In this document: in pieces, positions 25,366 through 35,504 of the stretch
Layout: every line of letters begins with the position of its first letter
Numbering within the stretch: position 1 is the stretch's first letter
From: Perkinsus olseni
Lineage: Eukaryota; Perkinsozoa; Perkinsida; Perkinsidae
Reading direction: 5' to 3'
Length of the DNA stretch: 64,000 nucleotides
Assembly (NCBI GenBank): GCA_013115135.1
Contig: JABANP010000199.1
Span: 25,346 to 89,345 of the forward strand
Notes under the pieces: model-generated
Database searches by the model: none
What the model saw: only the letters and a program-made list of their open reading frames with translations
Told to the model about the DNA's origin: nothing
Program-made: the position numbers and the translations under genes

Positions 25366-26202
25366 ACTTGACGAGTGATCAGCTCCTCCGCGGAATGATT
25401 ACAGTTCGAAATCGCTCGAGTTTAAAGCTTGCCAGCGGCTGAGCTAGCTGCCACACGATTTACTTTTTCTTGACACATATTTTGTTTTTATTTGTTTTCT
25501 TCCCGTTGCGTTCAAGTCGTTCCAGATTATCTACCGGCTAGGGTCTCATAACGTCAACAACGATTTCGTAGAAAGTTGGTAAGACGCTCCGTATCTTTCG
25601 TCCTTCGAGGATATCGTGACCAGTACTTTCCGCCAGGCGTGCGTATTCCCTTCCCGTATTCCTATTCCTTTACAGGAGGACGCTCGCATGATTATGGGAT
25701 GGAAATTATTTACCGGAAAACCTTCATGTACCTTATTTACCGGAAAACCTTCATGTACCTTATTTACCGGAAAACCTTCATGTACCTTATTTACCGGAAA
25801 ACCTTCATGTACCTTATTTACCGGAAAACCTTCATGTACCTTATTTACCGGAAAACCTTCATGTACCTTATTTACCGGAAAACCTTCATGTACCTTATTT
25901 ACCGGAAAACCTTCATGTACCTTATTTACCGGAAAACCTTCATGTACCTTATTTACCGGAAAACCTTTATGTACCTTATTTACTGGAACAAGTTGTTTCT
26001 GAAGACGTCGGCGGCGAGCGAATCTGTCCTATCGGTTCTTCGCTGTGCGCGCACACTCGGCAAAAGATTCAGCACTTGCTCTGATCGAGTTACTCGAGGT
26101 TGACCGGTAGCCTGCGCACTATGGGATCAATTCTTTTTGTTATTGAAGCTCATCTACATGAGATTTGTTTTTCCGATTCGCAGCTTTTTTTGTAACGATA
26201 TC
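25366..26202. other. Intergenic region between array genes I and J
   Basis: This 837-bp spacer is dominated by the minisatellite listed separately. The rest shows no gene. Two open frames crossing the repeat exist only because the 27-bp unit lacks stops in those frames. Confidence 0.6.
25706..25985 (+). repeat. 27-bp minisatellite, ten full units
   Basis: Units start at 25706 and recur every 27 bp through 25975, followed by a partial eleventh unit. Nine units are identical; the tenth has one C-to-T change, and the partial unit then diverges. The unit reads TTATTTACCGGAAAACC followed by TTCATGTACC. Since 27 is a multiple of three and two forward frames are open, it could be translated as a 9-residue repeat, but no gene structure around it supports this. 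Near-perfect identity implies recent expansion or ongoing homogenisation. Confidence 0.95.
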
Positions 26203-28466
26203 ATGCACACGCCTCTCCTCCAGCCCCTTAATGGCCTATCGTGCGGTAAGGGGTACTCCAAAGACGGGTGTTGGGGTTTGACACCTCGATCAATCGCGGA
26301 GCTGCAGACTGCTGCTTTCACCGGCATTACGGTGTGCTTGACCTCCACCACGGTCTTCAGCTCCAGCATATCGTCCATTTTCCCGCCACAATTTATGGTG
26401 AGTTCCGTGGCCCATCGGTATGGGTTTGCCTTGTTCTCTCGAAATATCTTTCTGTGTCTCAGATTCTCGGTCTGGCTGGTGCTCTCATAGTGTCCTACCT
26501 CGACCTCAAGTTATCAATTGAATGGTCTTTGAAGACGACCGTTGCGTCCTGGCTGGGGTGCGCCTGTGGCTGCCTGATCGTCTATGCGGTTTCTGCTCTG
26601 AATCAAGGAGACTATAATCCTTATTTTGGTATTTTATTGGCTGTACCATCTTCGTTTCTTCTATCGTTAGCAGATCAAGCGGGTGAAGTCTATTGCAAAT
26701 TGAGTTCCGTCTATCGAGGCGACAAGGCCCTGCTCCTGCTCATCATCCCTGTTGTCTTCGGTGGCGATGCCCCCTACTGGTCTGCCATCACCGCTGCTGT
26801 CGGTTATACCATCGGGTCGTTTATCCCTCTGCTGGGGACGCTCTGTCTGTGGTCCATCGGTGTGCTGCCCGATACTCGTTTGGAATCTCTAAAAGGACTC
26901 AGCCTCATACTAGCGGACTACTTCGATGAAGTCGCCTCTCTACGGCGTGATAGGGACCATCAAGTAGCCGTTCTACGACGGATGTGGGATGGCTTGTACA
27001 AGGCCAGCACTGATGCTGCAGTTTCAACGACTGACTTGAAGCTACGTGGCACTATCTGGTCTATGGTCGCCTGCCTGTCTACGGTACGAAGGTCCTCGCG
27101 ACGTCGTGCCATGAATGCTGAGCTACTAGAAAGCCTATGGTTGCCCTTTGAGGGTCAAATCGTGTCGCTTCGCCAGAAGGTGGTGTCTTCACTGAGAATG
27201 TGGGACTCGCTGGACGTGGCGGACGATGATAAAATCCTTGAGGCTGCTAACGAGTTGAGCATTTCTGTTGAAGAATGTCTCGCTCGAGCTGATATTTCGA
27301 CTGGACCAGAGTTGGGCAATTTTGAATTTGTCGTGAATGAAATGGTGAAGTTTTCTCTTCTGGCTCACGAGTTCCTCGTCCGAGTCAAGAGCCCGAGCGA
27401 AGAATCTTCGTGTGCTGCCAAGGTCGTTGACTGGTTCAGACAGCCTCTGTTTGCGCCGGTGAACCCTGAGATTACCTGGAGGGTTCGCTTCGCCTACCCG
27501 TTGAGGGCCGCGGTCACTGTTCCTCTGGTCGCCCTATTCATCGTCATTGGTGGGCAGTACTCTACCATACTCGCCCACTATGGCCTGTGGATGATGCTTC
27601 CTTGTCTATTCTGTTTTCTGCCCACACCTGGTGCGTCTATCCGGAAAGGACTCAGGCGTATTGTGGGCACCGTTGTAGCATCTGTTTTGGCAGTAGTATG
27701 TGTTAGTATGCATCCCAATAATGACGGTATCTTTCTGTGTGAGCTTTTTGTCTTTTCTGTCATAGCAAAGTTGATGTTCTTCCACGAAACTCTGCAATAT
27801 TCGGGATTGGTTTTTGGCTTCACTTGGATTATTGTAGGGCTAGGTCCCGGAATCGACACTGGCTTGCCCGTTGGCAGCAAGGTCTCGCGCGCCGTTCATC
27901 GGATGGACATGACCGTCGCCGGCGTTATTCTTTCGATCATCCTGACCTCTTTGATTTCTCCTGTATTTGCCAACAAGCGTTTGCGCAGAGCGACAGTGCG
28001 CTCGCTTGAGCTTGTTTCTAATTCGGTTGCCAACTCGTGCGAGTCTGTGGTCAATGAGACTCCATGGAACCGTGAGGCCCTGAGCAAGGATGTACTGAGT
28101 GCCGCTATCCTTCTCGGTAGGAGCTATTCTGACCGGCATGCTCAGATTGCCGATGCTAGGGCCGAGTGTCAGGCTCTGCGGTATCTGTCTCCCACAAGAC
28201 ACTTGCAGCTTGGCCATTTGGTCGCGGCTCAGCATCTACTGGATCGGTTGACGAGGCAATCTTTGGCCGTAATATCCGCCGTTACTACTTGTCTGGCGAC
28301 TACTGGGCTGGCGGGTGGGTCTGGGTTCCCCCGCCCTGCTGAAGGCGACTTGTTACTCGTGAGCAGCGTCATTCGGCGAAGGTCTGACCTTCTGGTGGCA
28401 GCCGTGAAAACGCGGAAGTTCAAGATGGCTGATGTCAGCGACTCGGTTATGCGGACCATCTCGTAA
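26203..28466 (+). CDS. Divergent FUSC/ArAE-like membrane protein, last array member (gene J)
   Basis: Exons are 26203-26397 and 26463-28466, with a 65-nt phase-0 intron at the conserved intron-1 position. The second family intron is absent: both membrane halves lie in one uninterrupted 2-kb exon with no frame break. The second half has WMMLPCLFCFLPTPGAS, KGLRRIVGTVVASVLAVV and FGFTWIIVGLGPG, clearly homologous to subfamily 1. The protein stops about 100 residues earlier than its paralogues, lacking the SSGGG...EDW tail. Its last 35 bases overlap the start of the NDH2 reading frame in another frame. It is either a diverged short transporter or one truncated by rearrangement. Confidence 0.75.
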
Positions 28467-30730
28467 TTTGGTTATCCTCGGGAGTGGATGGGGAGGCTAC
28501 TCCCTTCTTAAAAAGCTGGATACATCAAAATGGGATAGTGTTACGCGTAAGTCTGGCATAGCCCTGCCATCCGAGCGTCACGCCTCCTTTCGTCAGTCGT
28601 GTCTCCAAGGAACTACTTCCTGTTCACGCCTCTGTTGCCCTCCGTCACAGTTGGTAGGGAAAGATTGATCTGTCGGGAGAACTGTTGTGCTCTGCTAGGT
28701 ACAAACGAGCCGAGGAGTATAATAGAACCTCTCAGAAAGATTGTCATGAAGAAGAACAAGAAAACAGGCCTGCAAAACACACGATACCTTGAAGTGGATG
28801 CCAAGCACTTGGATTTGGCCCGCAAGGTGGGCACACGGTAGTTGTGTGGATCAGGGAGTCTCGTGGCTTAGGTATGCTATTGTGAGGACATTACTTCGAT
28901 AAAAGCCACGGATGACCTTGTGGAGGTAACGAGGCTTCATGGCGACTGTGAGCTCATCCGAGTAATCTGCATAGGTTCCGTACGATAAGCTGGTCGTGGC
29001 AGTCGGGGCTCAGCCGAACACAATGGGAGTCCCAGGAGTCTCTAGAGTACACACATTTTTTGAAGGAGATGGATCATGCGCGTTTGATACGGAAGAACGT
29101 CCTCGACTCATTTGAGACTGCTTGTACCGCGACGTCGGACGAGCGCAAGAGAGAACTCCTGCACTTCGTAGTGGTAATGTGATCTTCGTAATGCTTTCTC
29201 ACCGAGAGGCTTCGTTGCAATCAGGTCGGCGGAGGGCCCACTGGGGTGGAGTTTGCGGCGGAATTGAGGGACTTCATCAGGGAAGAAATCAGCCAGGCGT
29301 ACTGGGAAGTCGCGCAGTGAGGCCGAGCTTCTGTCCATGGACGGGCATGGCTTGTGAAGGACCCGTGGCTCCTCAGTTTAGCGAAAGTCTCGGTTATACA
29401 GTCTGCGGAGAATATCCTCAACACATTCGATGCTGCCATATCTCGCTACGCTACCGACCACTTCAAGCGGATTGACATCGAAGTGGTGAAGAACTCGAGG
29501 TAGTACTCGTCGGAGTGGAGAGGCGCAATCCTTCACTGGTGGCCAGGGATTTAGGAAATGTTTGTCCTCAGGGTGAAGGCTGTTGAGGCCTCGGCTGTTG
29601 TTGTGCAGGACATGGCCACGAAAGAGGAGCACAGGATTCCGTGAGTCTGGCGCACGCCAGGCTAACCAGGGAAGCCCCGCTCAGATTCGGAGTATGTGTT
29701 TGGGCGGCCGGAATAGCGCCAAGGCCTTTCGCGAAGGATCTGGTAGTCACAAATTACCCCAGCGGCGCTGTGTGAAGCCGCAAGTGGCAGATATCTCAGC
29801 TGAAAGACTGCCAGCCAGAGAACGGTCGATTGCTCAAAACCACACCTTACCTCGAGGTCCTCGGCGGCAAAGGAGACCTCTTCGCGATAGGCGACTGCGT
29901 AGCTTATCATGAATTTTCACCGACGCCGGTGAGGTTGCCCTGCACAGGCCGGCGTGGCTGAACCGGAGTTGCTCCCGCTAGCTGAGTCCCTGTTTGATGA
30001 GGCTGACATCAACAAGGATGGCAAGATATCTTTTGAGGAGTACAAAGTTATTTATAGAAAGATTCGAGAGAGGTGATCGATGCCCTCGATTATTGTCCCA
30101 CAGTCGGGGATTGGAAGGTTCCCGCTCCTGCAAGGAGCCGGTCCTGAGGAGCGCTGGAAGCATCACGCTGATACTTACAATGATGGGAAGCCTCTAGAGT
30201 ACCTCACTCATGACCTTTGGGAGAAAGTATTTCGGAAGAGCCGGACTGGTGAGGTCCAACGGAACATGCTGTAGGTCCTTGCGAACATGCAGTCGAGCTA
30301 CAAGGCGATGCCAGCAACAGCCCAGGTTGCTTCTCAACAAGGCAAGACCGTTCAATGCACGCTGCTGTGGACTATTGAACTCAGGCGAGTGGCTAGCCGA
30401 GTACCTCAGTGGTAGAACGACGACCCCTTTCGAGAGGAATGACAAGGGCATGATGAGCTACGTCGGAGGTTCGCGCGCCGTCGTGCAGAGCCCCTCTTGC
30501 CGGTAGGCCCTCGTGCCGTTTCTTCCTTGATCACCGGTCTCAGGGAACATCACCGGCGTGTCCACCTTCGCCCTCTGGAGGGGCGTGTATGCGAGCAAGA
30601 TGGTCTCCTGGAGGTGAACTGGATCCTTCTTGGGATGGCTGAATCGCCCCTGCCCCTCAGGTGTCGGCACTTGGTCATTTGGGACTGGATAAAGGCCCAT
30701 ATGTACGGCCGTGATCTCTCTAAGATGTGA
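28432..30730 (+). CDS. NDH2: Type II NADH dehydrogenase with EF-hand
   Basis: This single-chain flavoprotein passes electrons from NADH to quinone at the mitochondrial inner membrane without pumping protons. The N-terminal dinucleotide fold ([19 protein letters not shown]) is followed by [32 protein letters not shown], the second NADH-binding motif [16 protein letters not shown], and LFAIGDC. A calcium-binding EF-hand loop ([12 protein letters not shown]) comes next. The C-terminal membrane-anchor region is recognised from [13 protein letters not shown] and [13 protein letters not shown] segments. First exons: 28432-28546, 28597-28653, 28699-28826, 28872-28925, 28975-29173, 29225-29499, 29572-29640 and 29685 onward, with introns of 44-72 nt. 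One-base breaks occur near 29056 (T run), 29320 and 29350. The true N-terminus, with any targeting peptide, is uncertain. Confidence 0.85.
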
Positions 30731-30867
30731 CAAGACACATGCTTCCCGACGATTCAGACTTGTTTGATGCTCTCACTCCTCTCGTGGCGTTACAGTCGAC
30801 TCAATCCGTTGTCTTGGCTCCGCTGTTCCTTCGTATGTAGAAGTTTCACGGTTTTGTATTTCATCTA

Positions 30868-31563
30868 ATGGGAGCGTGTTGCTCGACGGATTCGGTTAGC
30901 ACCTCGCAGCCGAGGAAGCGGCAATCGGTAAGAGGCTCACTCTCCGCGGGCTATACCTCACTGCTCCACCTTGCAGGATTATGATTATGCGAGGCGGTTG
31001 CAAGCGCAAGAGTATTCCCGGCTCGAGGGGCCAGGAGGCAAATCCTCTGGACGGACGAGCTGGGGTTCCGGTAAGGGGGGATGGGCCTTGGTCGGATCTG
31101 GCTGTGTCGCCATGTGGCACCGCGTGTGGTCTGTAGGTAGACCGACTGGTAACGGGTATAATACACTTGAAATGACAGCGGAGGAGAAACGACAAGCAGC
31201 AGCCGAAGCAGCAGAGCGTCGAATGAAGGTAAGGCTGGCGACCTTACATACTGGATGCATCGTTTCGCATCCGAATGCAGGAGAATCAGGGCCGAGGTTT
31301 GGGCAGCTCCGAGAAGGCTGCTCAAATGACGGAGGCAGCTAAGAAGCAGGAACTAATCGGACGAATTAGAGAATACTATGCGGTAGGCAACTGGAACCGA
31401 TACGGCTGTTCTTTCCCGACGAGTCATCTCGAGTCAGGCACGACGACTCGACCCGCCGCTAGGATTGAATCTAGCGTCAGTTGATCAGCTACGTAAGCAC
31501 CTGGACTTGCTCAAGAGCGGTAAAATAGATCCAGCGAGTGCAGTCCTCGAGAATAGCGTCTGA
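30868..31563 (+). CDS. Small acylated protein with VCP-interacting-like motif (SVIP-like)
   Basis: Five exons with consistent phases (30868-30927, 30977-31070, 31137-31228, 31281-31382, 31438-31563) give a 157-residue protein. It begins MGACCS, a typical site for N-myristoylation at Gly2 and palmitoylation at Cys4/Cys5, so membrane attachment is expected. The middle has EKRQAAAEAAERRMK, close to the VCP/p97-interacting motif of SVIP, which is also a small N-acylated protein. The C-terminal part (DPPLGLNLASVDQLRKHL onward) looks like a small helical domain I cannot name. Introns are 49-66 nt. The SVIP comparison is mine, from memory of the family. If right, it would recruit the AAA-ATPase p97 to membranes for protein quality control. 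Confidence 0.6.
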
Positions 31564-32138
31564 GCACGCCACACCACCACAAGATTCACTCTCTACAGTT
31601 GACTAATTGCAATATGTCTACCCAAATGCAAGGGGCTATTCTAAACTAACTGTTCTTGAGTTGGTTGATAGTCGTGTTCGTCGGACGAAGTTCGTCGAAC
31701 TTCGTCCAACGCGCTCCGAAGAACCAGACGCTTACCGACGCCGCCGTACTATTCTCGGGCTTACACTAACGATTATGACATGGGGTCAATAATACTGAGG
31801 ATGCACCCCGCAAGCGGTGGGGAAGTTCTCACAGAAGATTCAGGAACGACCGATGAGTAACCAATCGCTGCCAGATAGGGCAGCATTATTCTCTCTGATT
31901 ACTCGTCGCGTCCGATATGGTATGTGCGATATAGTAGACATTCACTATAGCTTTCCAGAACACACGAAGAATCGAGTCCACAGGTCGAACGCCACAGAGC
32001 AGTATTAAACTCGCCACCTAAGTTTTGATCCCCCCCCTATGATAGACCATAATAACCACTGAACTCAAGACTGAATATGATGTTCTTGGCTCGGATTGCT
32101 AGTGGTACGTAACCGTTACGACGCCATCTATACCCTCT
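31564..32138. other. Spacer between convergent genes, with reflected hexamer palindrome
   Basis: These 575 bp separate the 3' ends of the SVIP-like gene and RPS7. No gene is seen. At 31677-31696 there is TTCGTC-G-GACGAA-G-TTCGTC, a word, its reverse complement and the word again with single-base gaps; it continues into a longer stem (31679-31694 with 31696-31711). Confidence 0.7.
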
Positions 32139-33087
32139 TTAAGCCTCGAACATAAAGAGAGCGGGCTTGTTGGTGAGCTTCATGTACACAGCAGAGTAGG
32201 CTGCGAACCTGTCCTCCTGGTGGGCATCAGTCTGCTCAAGGATACTGAAAAGGACAAGAAAATACACACAGAACAGAGCAGCACAAGGGAGATTAGAAAA
32301 ATCGATCCAGTAGCATGGCGCAGGCTTGGATTATTACACTTTAAGGGTCTTGCGGCCATCAGTGGAGACGTGAGTCCTCTTGCCAGTGATCTCAGCGGGT
32401 CCGACGATGTCATCGAGCATGGCCTCGTGGACGGAAGTGAGAGTACGGCTGCGCGGGCGGACCTTGAGGCCGCGGCGACGGAAGTCCTTGTCGAGGATGG
32501 TCCTCTGGGCAACAAACATAACCTGCTGCTTGGGGAACTTCTTCTCGAGCTCGTGGATCAAGCGACCCTGGACCTTCTGGACGGCCTTCCAGACCTGAAA
32601 GCACGCAGTTGAATCGAGCAGGGCGGGCTCGTCTCCACACGAGAAACATAGCGGGAAAGCAGCAAGAATCGACCGCCCGTACTACCCTGGCGGGGAAGAA
32701 GACAACGATGGCCTTTCGGTCAGCCTTGACCTCAACCTCCTTGGCGGAAGCGAAGACGATACCCCTGACAAAGATCATATACTTCGCGACAAAGCATGGG
32801 CGTTGCTCATAGCGAACATTGAAATTGAGAGCCTTGCGACATCACGAGAACACCAACATGAAGGAGTCCCATAACGACGATCTAAACTAGGCGAGCTAAG
32901 GGGAAGGATGAACTGCCGACACAACAATGAGACCATGAGCTGTCCTCCCGTTCAAGTACTACTTAAGGAGGACCTTCATCTCGATGTTGCTGGCCTCGAT
33001 CTCAGTCATAGCCCTGGCGACATTCTGCTCCAACTCGGTGAGGGCACGGCCGGGAGCCTTTACAATCTTTTCAGTAACCGCAGACAT
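32139..33087 (-). CDS. RPS7: 40S ribosomal protein S7 (eS7)
   Basis: Four exons on the minus strand: 33087-32963, 32764-32686, 32594-32338 and 32244-32139, joined by GT-AG introns of 198, 91 and 93 nt. Together they give 188 residues, the usual eS7 length, with no frame break. Recognisable segments are [50 protein letters not shown] and, in the last exon, AVYMKLTNK near the C-terminus. The protein is a component of the small ribosomal subunit and its assembly. A naive stop just after TLKV belongs to intron 3. The gene is divergent from RPL5, with 156 bp between the start codons, so the two probably share regulation. Confidence 0.93.
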
Positions 33088-33243
33088 GCGACGTGACGGA
33101 TCTCAGTAGCAATCCTGCCGAGGCATACAGGTGGTCAGCTCTGGCGCAAAAATACCGGCTATCGATCACGTGATCGATTTTGAAATCGGTGCTGGCCGTG
33201 CACACCCAAACTCAGACTCGTCAACTTCGCTGTCGATTCAAAC
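33088..33243. promoter_or_regulatory. Putative bidirectional promoter of RPS7 and RPL5
   Basis: This 156-bp spacer separates the divergent start codons. It contains a perfect 18-bp palindrome at 33161-33178 (ATCGATCACGTGATCGAT) centred on the E-box core CACGTG, almost at mid-distance. A symmetric dimer-bound site between two co-expressed ribosomal protein genes is a plausible shared control element; no factor is known from the sequence. Confidence 0.55.
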
Positions 33244-34481
33244 ATGGTAATACGACGGGAAAGGATGGACGGGCTCTTGCTGTGACTCTGAAGGAACCCT
33301 TGTGGCTCTGGCCTGACGCATCGGTCGTGAGTGTGTGATTTTCTTACGAACTATGACGTACTCCTGGCGTATAGTAGTCTCGTTGATAGGCCCCTCAGTG
33401 TAGTTGCTAAATAGAAGGGAAGTGTTCTCGAATGTGTTAAACTCTTCCGCCGCTCGCGGGTCTTGGCTTGCTCGGGTTTGACGTGATGTAGGGTATGTTG
33501 ACTGATCTAATCTTGTCGTGTGCTGTTCTGTTGTCTCAGGCTTTTGTCAAGGTCTATAAGAATAAGGCGTACCATAAGCGTTATCAAACCAAGTATCGCC
33601 GAAGACGTGAGGGCAAGACTGATTACTTCCAGCGTCGCCGCATGGTGAAGCAGGACAAGAACAAGTACAACACTCCCAAGTACCGTCTTGTTGTCCGTAT
33701 CTCCAACACCAAGGTCATCTGCCAAATCATCTACGCCACTATCACTGGTGATCGCGTCCTTGCTGCCGCTGAGTCCACTGAGCTCAAGAACTACGGTATC
33801 ACCGTTGGTCTTAAGAACTACGCCGCCGCTTACGCCACTGGTCTCCTCGTTGCCCGTCGTACCCTCAAGAAGCTCGGTCTCGACTCCACTTTCGAGGGCC
33901 AGAAGGAGATTGATGGTGAGGAGTACTACGTCGCTGATGAGGAGTACGAGGGAGAGAAGAGGCCCTTCAAGTGCGTCCTCGATGTCGGTCTCGTCCGTAC
34001 TACCGTCGGTGCTCGTGTCTTCGGTGCCATGAAGGGTGCCGCTGATGGTGGACTTGATATCCCCCATAACCCCAAGCGTTTCCCTGGCTACGAGGCTCCC
34101 GAGGATGGAAAGGGAGAGGGCGAGTACGACGCTGAGGTCCACCGTGATCGTATCTTCGGTAACCATATCGCCGAGTACATGACGCAGATGCAGGAGGATG
34201 AGCCTGAGGAGTACGAGAAGCACTTCGCCACCTACATCAAGGCTGGCTTGAACGCCGACAACTTGGAGGAGGCCTACACCAAGTGCCACGCCGCCATCCG
34301 CGCCAACCCCGACCCCGCTCCCAAGAAGGAGGCCCATCCCGGTGTCGTCCGCAAGGGCAACACTGTCATCACTCCCAGTGGCAAGAACTACACTCGCTCC
34401 AAGAGGCTCAACCTCAAGCAGAGGAAGCAGCGTGTCTACGAGAAGATCCGCGTTGCTCGCGCTCGCGCTATGGAGGAGTAA
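33244..34481 (+). CDS. RPL5: 60S ribosomal protein L5 (uL18)
   Basis: The main exon 33540-34481 encodes the whole conserved body: KNKAYHKRYQTKYRRRREGK, QDKNKYNTPKYRLVVR, GLKNYAAAYATGLLVARR, then GAADGGLDIPHNPKRFPGY. The protein binds 5S rRNA in the large subunit. An acceptor TTGTCTCAG precedes GCTTTTGTC (Ala-Phe-Val), the usual residues 2-4, so the initiator Met must come from upstream. The best candidate is ATG 33244-33246, directly followed by donor GTAATA, giving a one-codon first exon and a 293-nt intron. An unspliced start at 33495 is also open but would add 15 unrelated residues. Codon use is strongly biased to C-ending codons, as expected for high expression, and there are no frame breaks. 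Confidence 0.92.
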
Positions 34482-35012
34482 ATCTAGACCTGCGACAGCT
34501 ATGCTGGAATGTAATCAGTCAAACCCTCACCCCCTTGACGAAAGGAGACGACAGGCACCGAGTCTACTTCGTGCAGATTCATTTTGCCAGTCGTGCTCAG
34601 CCGGTTTCCAGCGATTTCTGTAGATAGTGTAGCGTTTTTAAAGTTTCAACTGGGATGGTGATCGGGGGCTGAACACTTGATTACTATTGGGTGATGGGAA
34701 GAGGGCATACACGGCGCCAATGATTGTCGGGTAGTCTAATTCGGAGGTGAAACGATATTAGAGCTCTTCTGGGCGTCCGTGCGTACATATCTCTACTACT
34801 CTAGAGTGAAGTGGTGACACGGTCTTGCTGGGTGAGGCTTGACATCGCCGGAGTGGGGAGTCGCAACGGGTAAGTATGTCGTGGGCAATACGTACATTCA
34901 AGCGGCTGTTACATCTTCATGAGGTGAATGACGCAAGGTGTGTGCAACTTGAGCAGGTCCTCTCCTGTCATGTCTATAGCGTATGTAAATTTCGGCACTG
35001 TCGACATAGAAG
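34482..35012. other. Spacer after RPL5
   Basis: No gene was recognised in these 531 bp, which presumably include the RPL5 3' untranslated region. Confidence 0.5.
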
Positions 35013-35085
35013 TAGCAGCTCCTTGTTTCGATCAAGGGACCTTTGGGTTATGAGCCCAACACGCTATCCACTGCGCCAAGCTGCT
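35013..35085 (-). tRNA. Initiator tRNA-Met (CAT), copy 1
   Basis: This is a 73-nt minus-strand cloverleaf. Acceptor stem AGCAGCT/AGCTGCT pairs fully and has an A1:U72 pair. The D stem is GCGC/GCGT, and the anticodon arm is TTGGG-CTCATAA-CCCAA with anticodon CAT and the three G:C pairs of initiators. The T arm is CCTTG-ATCGAAA-CAAGG, with A54 and A60 in the loop. These are the hallmarks of eukaryotic initiator rather than elongator tRNA-Met. No T run follows directly, so termination is unclear. Confidence 0.93.
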
Positions 35086-35144
35086 CGTCAAAACTATGCA
35101 ACGGTACGCATCGTTAGTCTCCTCGATGTTGACACAAAAGGACA

Positions 35145-35204
35145 GGTTGCCGAAAGGGCCTTTGAGTTATGCGCCCCATACACTATCCATTGCCCTTAGC
35201 TGCT
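35145..35204 (-). pseudogene. Degenerate initiator tRNA-Met copy 1
   Basis: The minus strand keeps the 5' acceptor half, a changed D arm and an altered anticodon arm still containing CAT (GGGGCGCATAACTCAAAGG). The T arm and 3' acceptor have lost pairing. It sits at a fixed place between intact copies and is repeated with the unit. Confidence 0.7.
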
Positions 35205-35258
35205 CTCGGAGAACTTGCCAGCGCATTCCGACAGCATCAGCGACAATAATTCAAAAAA

Positions 35259-35331
35259 TAGCAGCTCCTTGTTTCGATCAAGGGACCTTTGGGTTATGAG
35301 CCCAACACGCTATCCACTGCGCCAAGCTGCT
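35259..35331 (-). tRNA. Initiator tRNA-Met (CAT), copy 2
   Basis: The sequence is identical to copy 1 over all 73 nt, 246 bp downstream on the map. It is followed on its own strand by a run of six T, a good RNA polymerase III terminator, so this is the copy most likely to give clean transcripts. Confidence 0.95.
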
Positions 35332-35390
35332 CGTCAAAACTATGCAACGGTACGCATCGTTAGTCTCCTCGATGTTGACACAAAAGGCCA

Positions 35391-35450
35391 GGTTGCCGAA
35401 AGGACCTTTGAGTTATGCGCCCCATACACTATCCATTGCTCTTAGCTGCT
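35391..35450 (-). pseudogene. Degenerate initiator tRNA-Met copy 2
   Basis: Same decayed copy as at 35145, with a few further base changes. It shows that the decay preceded duplication of the 246-bp unit. Confidence 0.7.
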
Positions 35451-35504
35451 CTCGGAGAACTTGCCAGCGCATTCCGACAGCATCAGCGACAATAATTCAA
35501 GAAA

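Noticed and set aside
25706..25985. CRISPR array
   Set aside because: Units are contiguous without variable spacers, and the genome is eukaryotic.
25576..26103. Protein made of repeated 9-residue units
   Set aside because: Open only because the 27-bp repeat lacks stops in that frame; no start context, splice sites or homology.
33507..34337. Long antisense open frame (276 residues) over RPL5
   Set aside because: Shadow created by the strong codon bias of RPL5; leucine/valine-rich with no domain.
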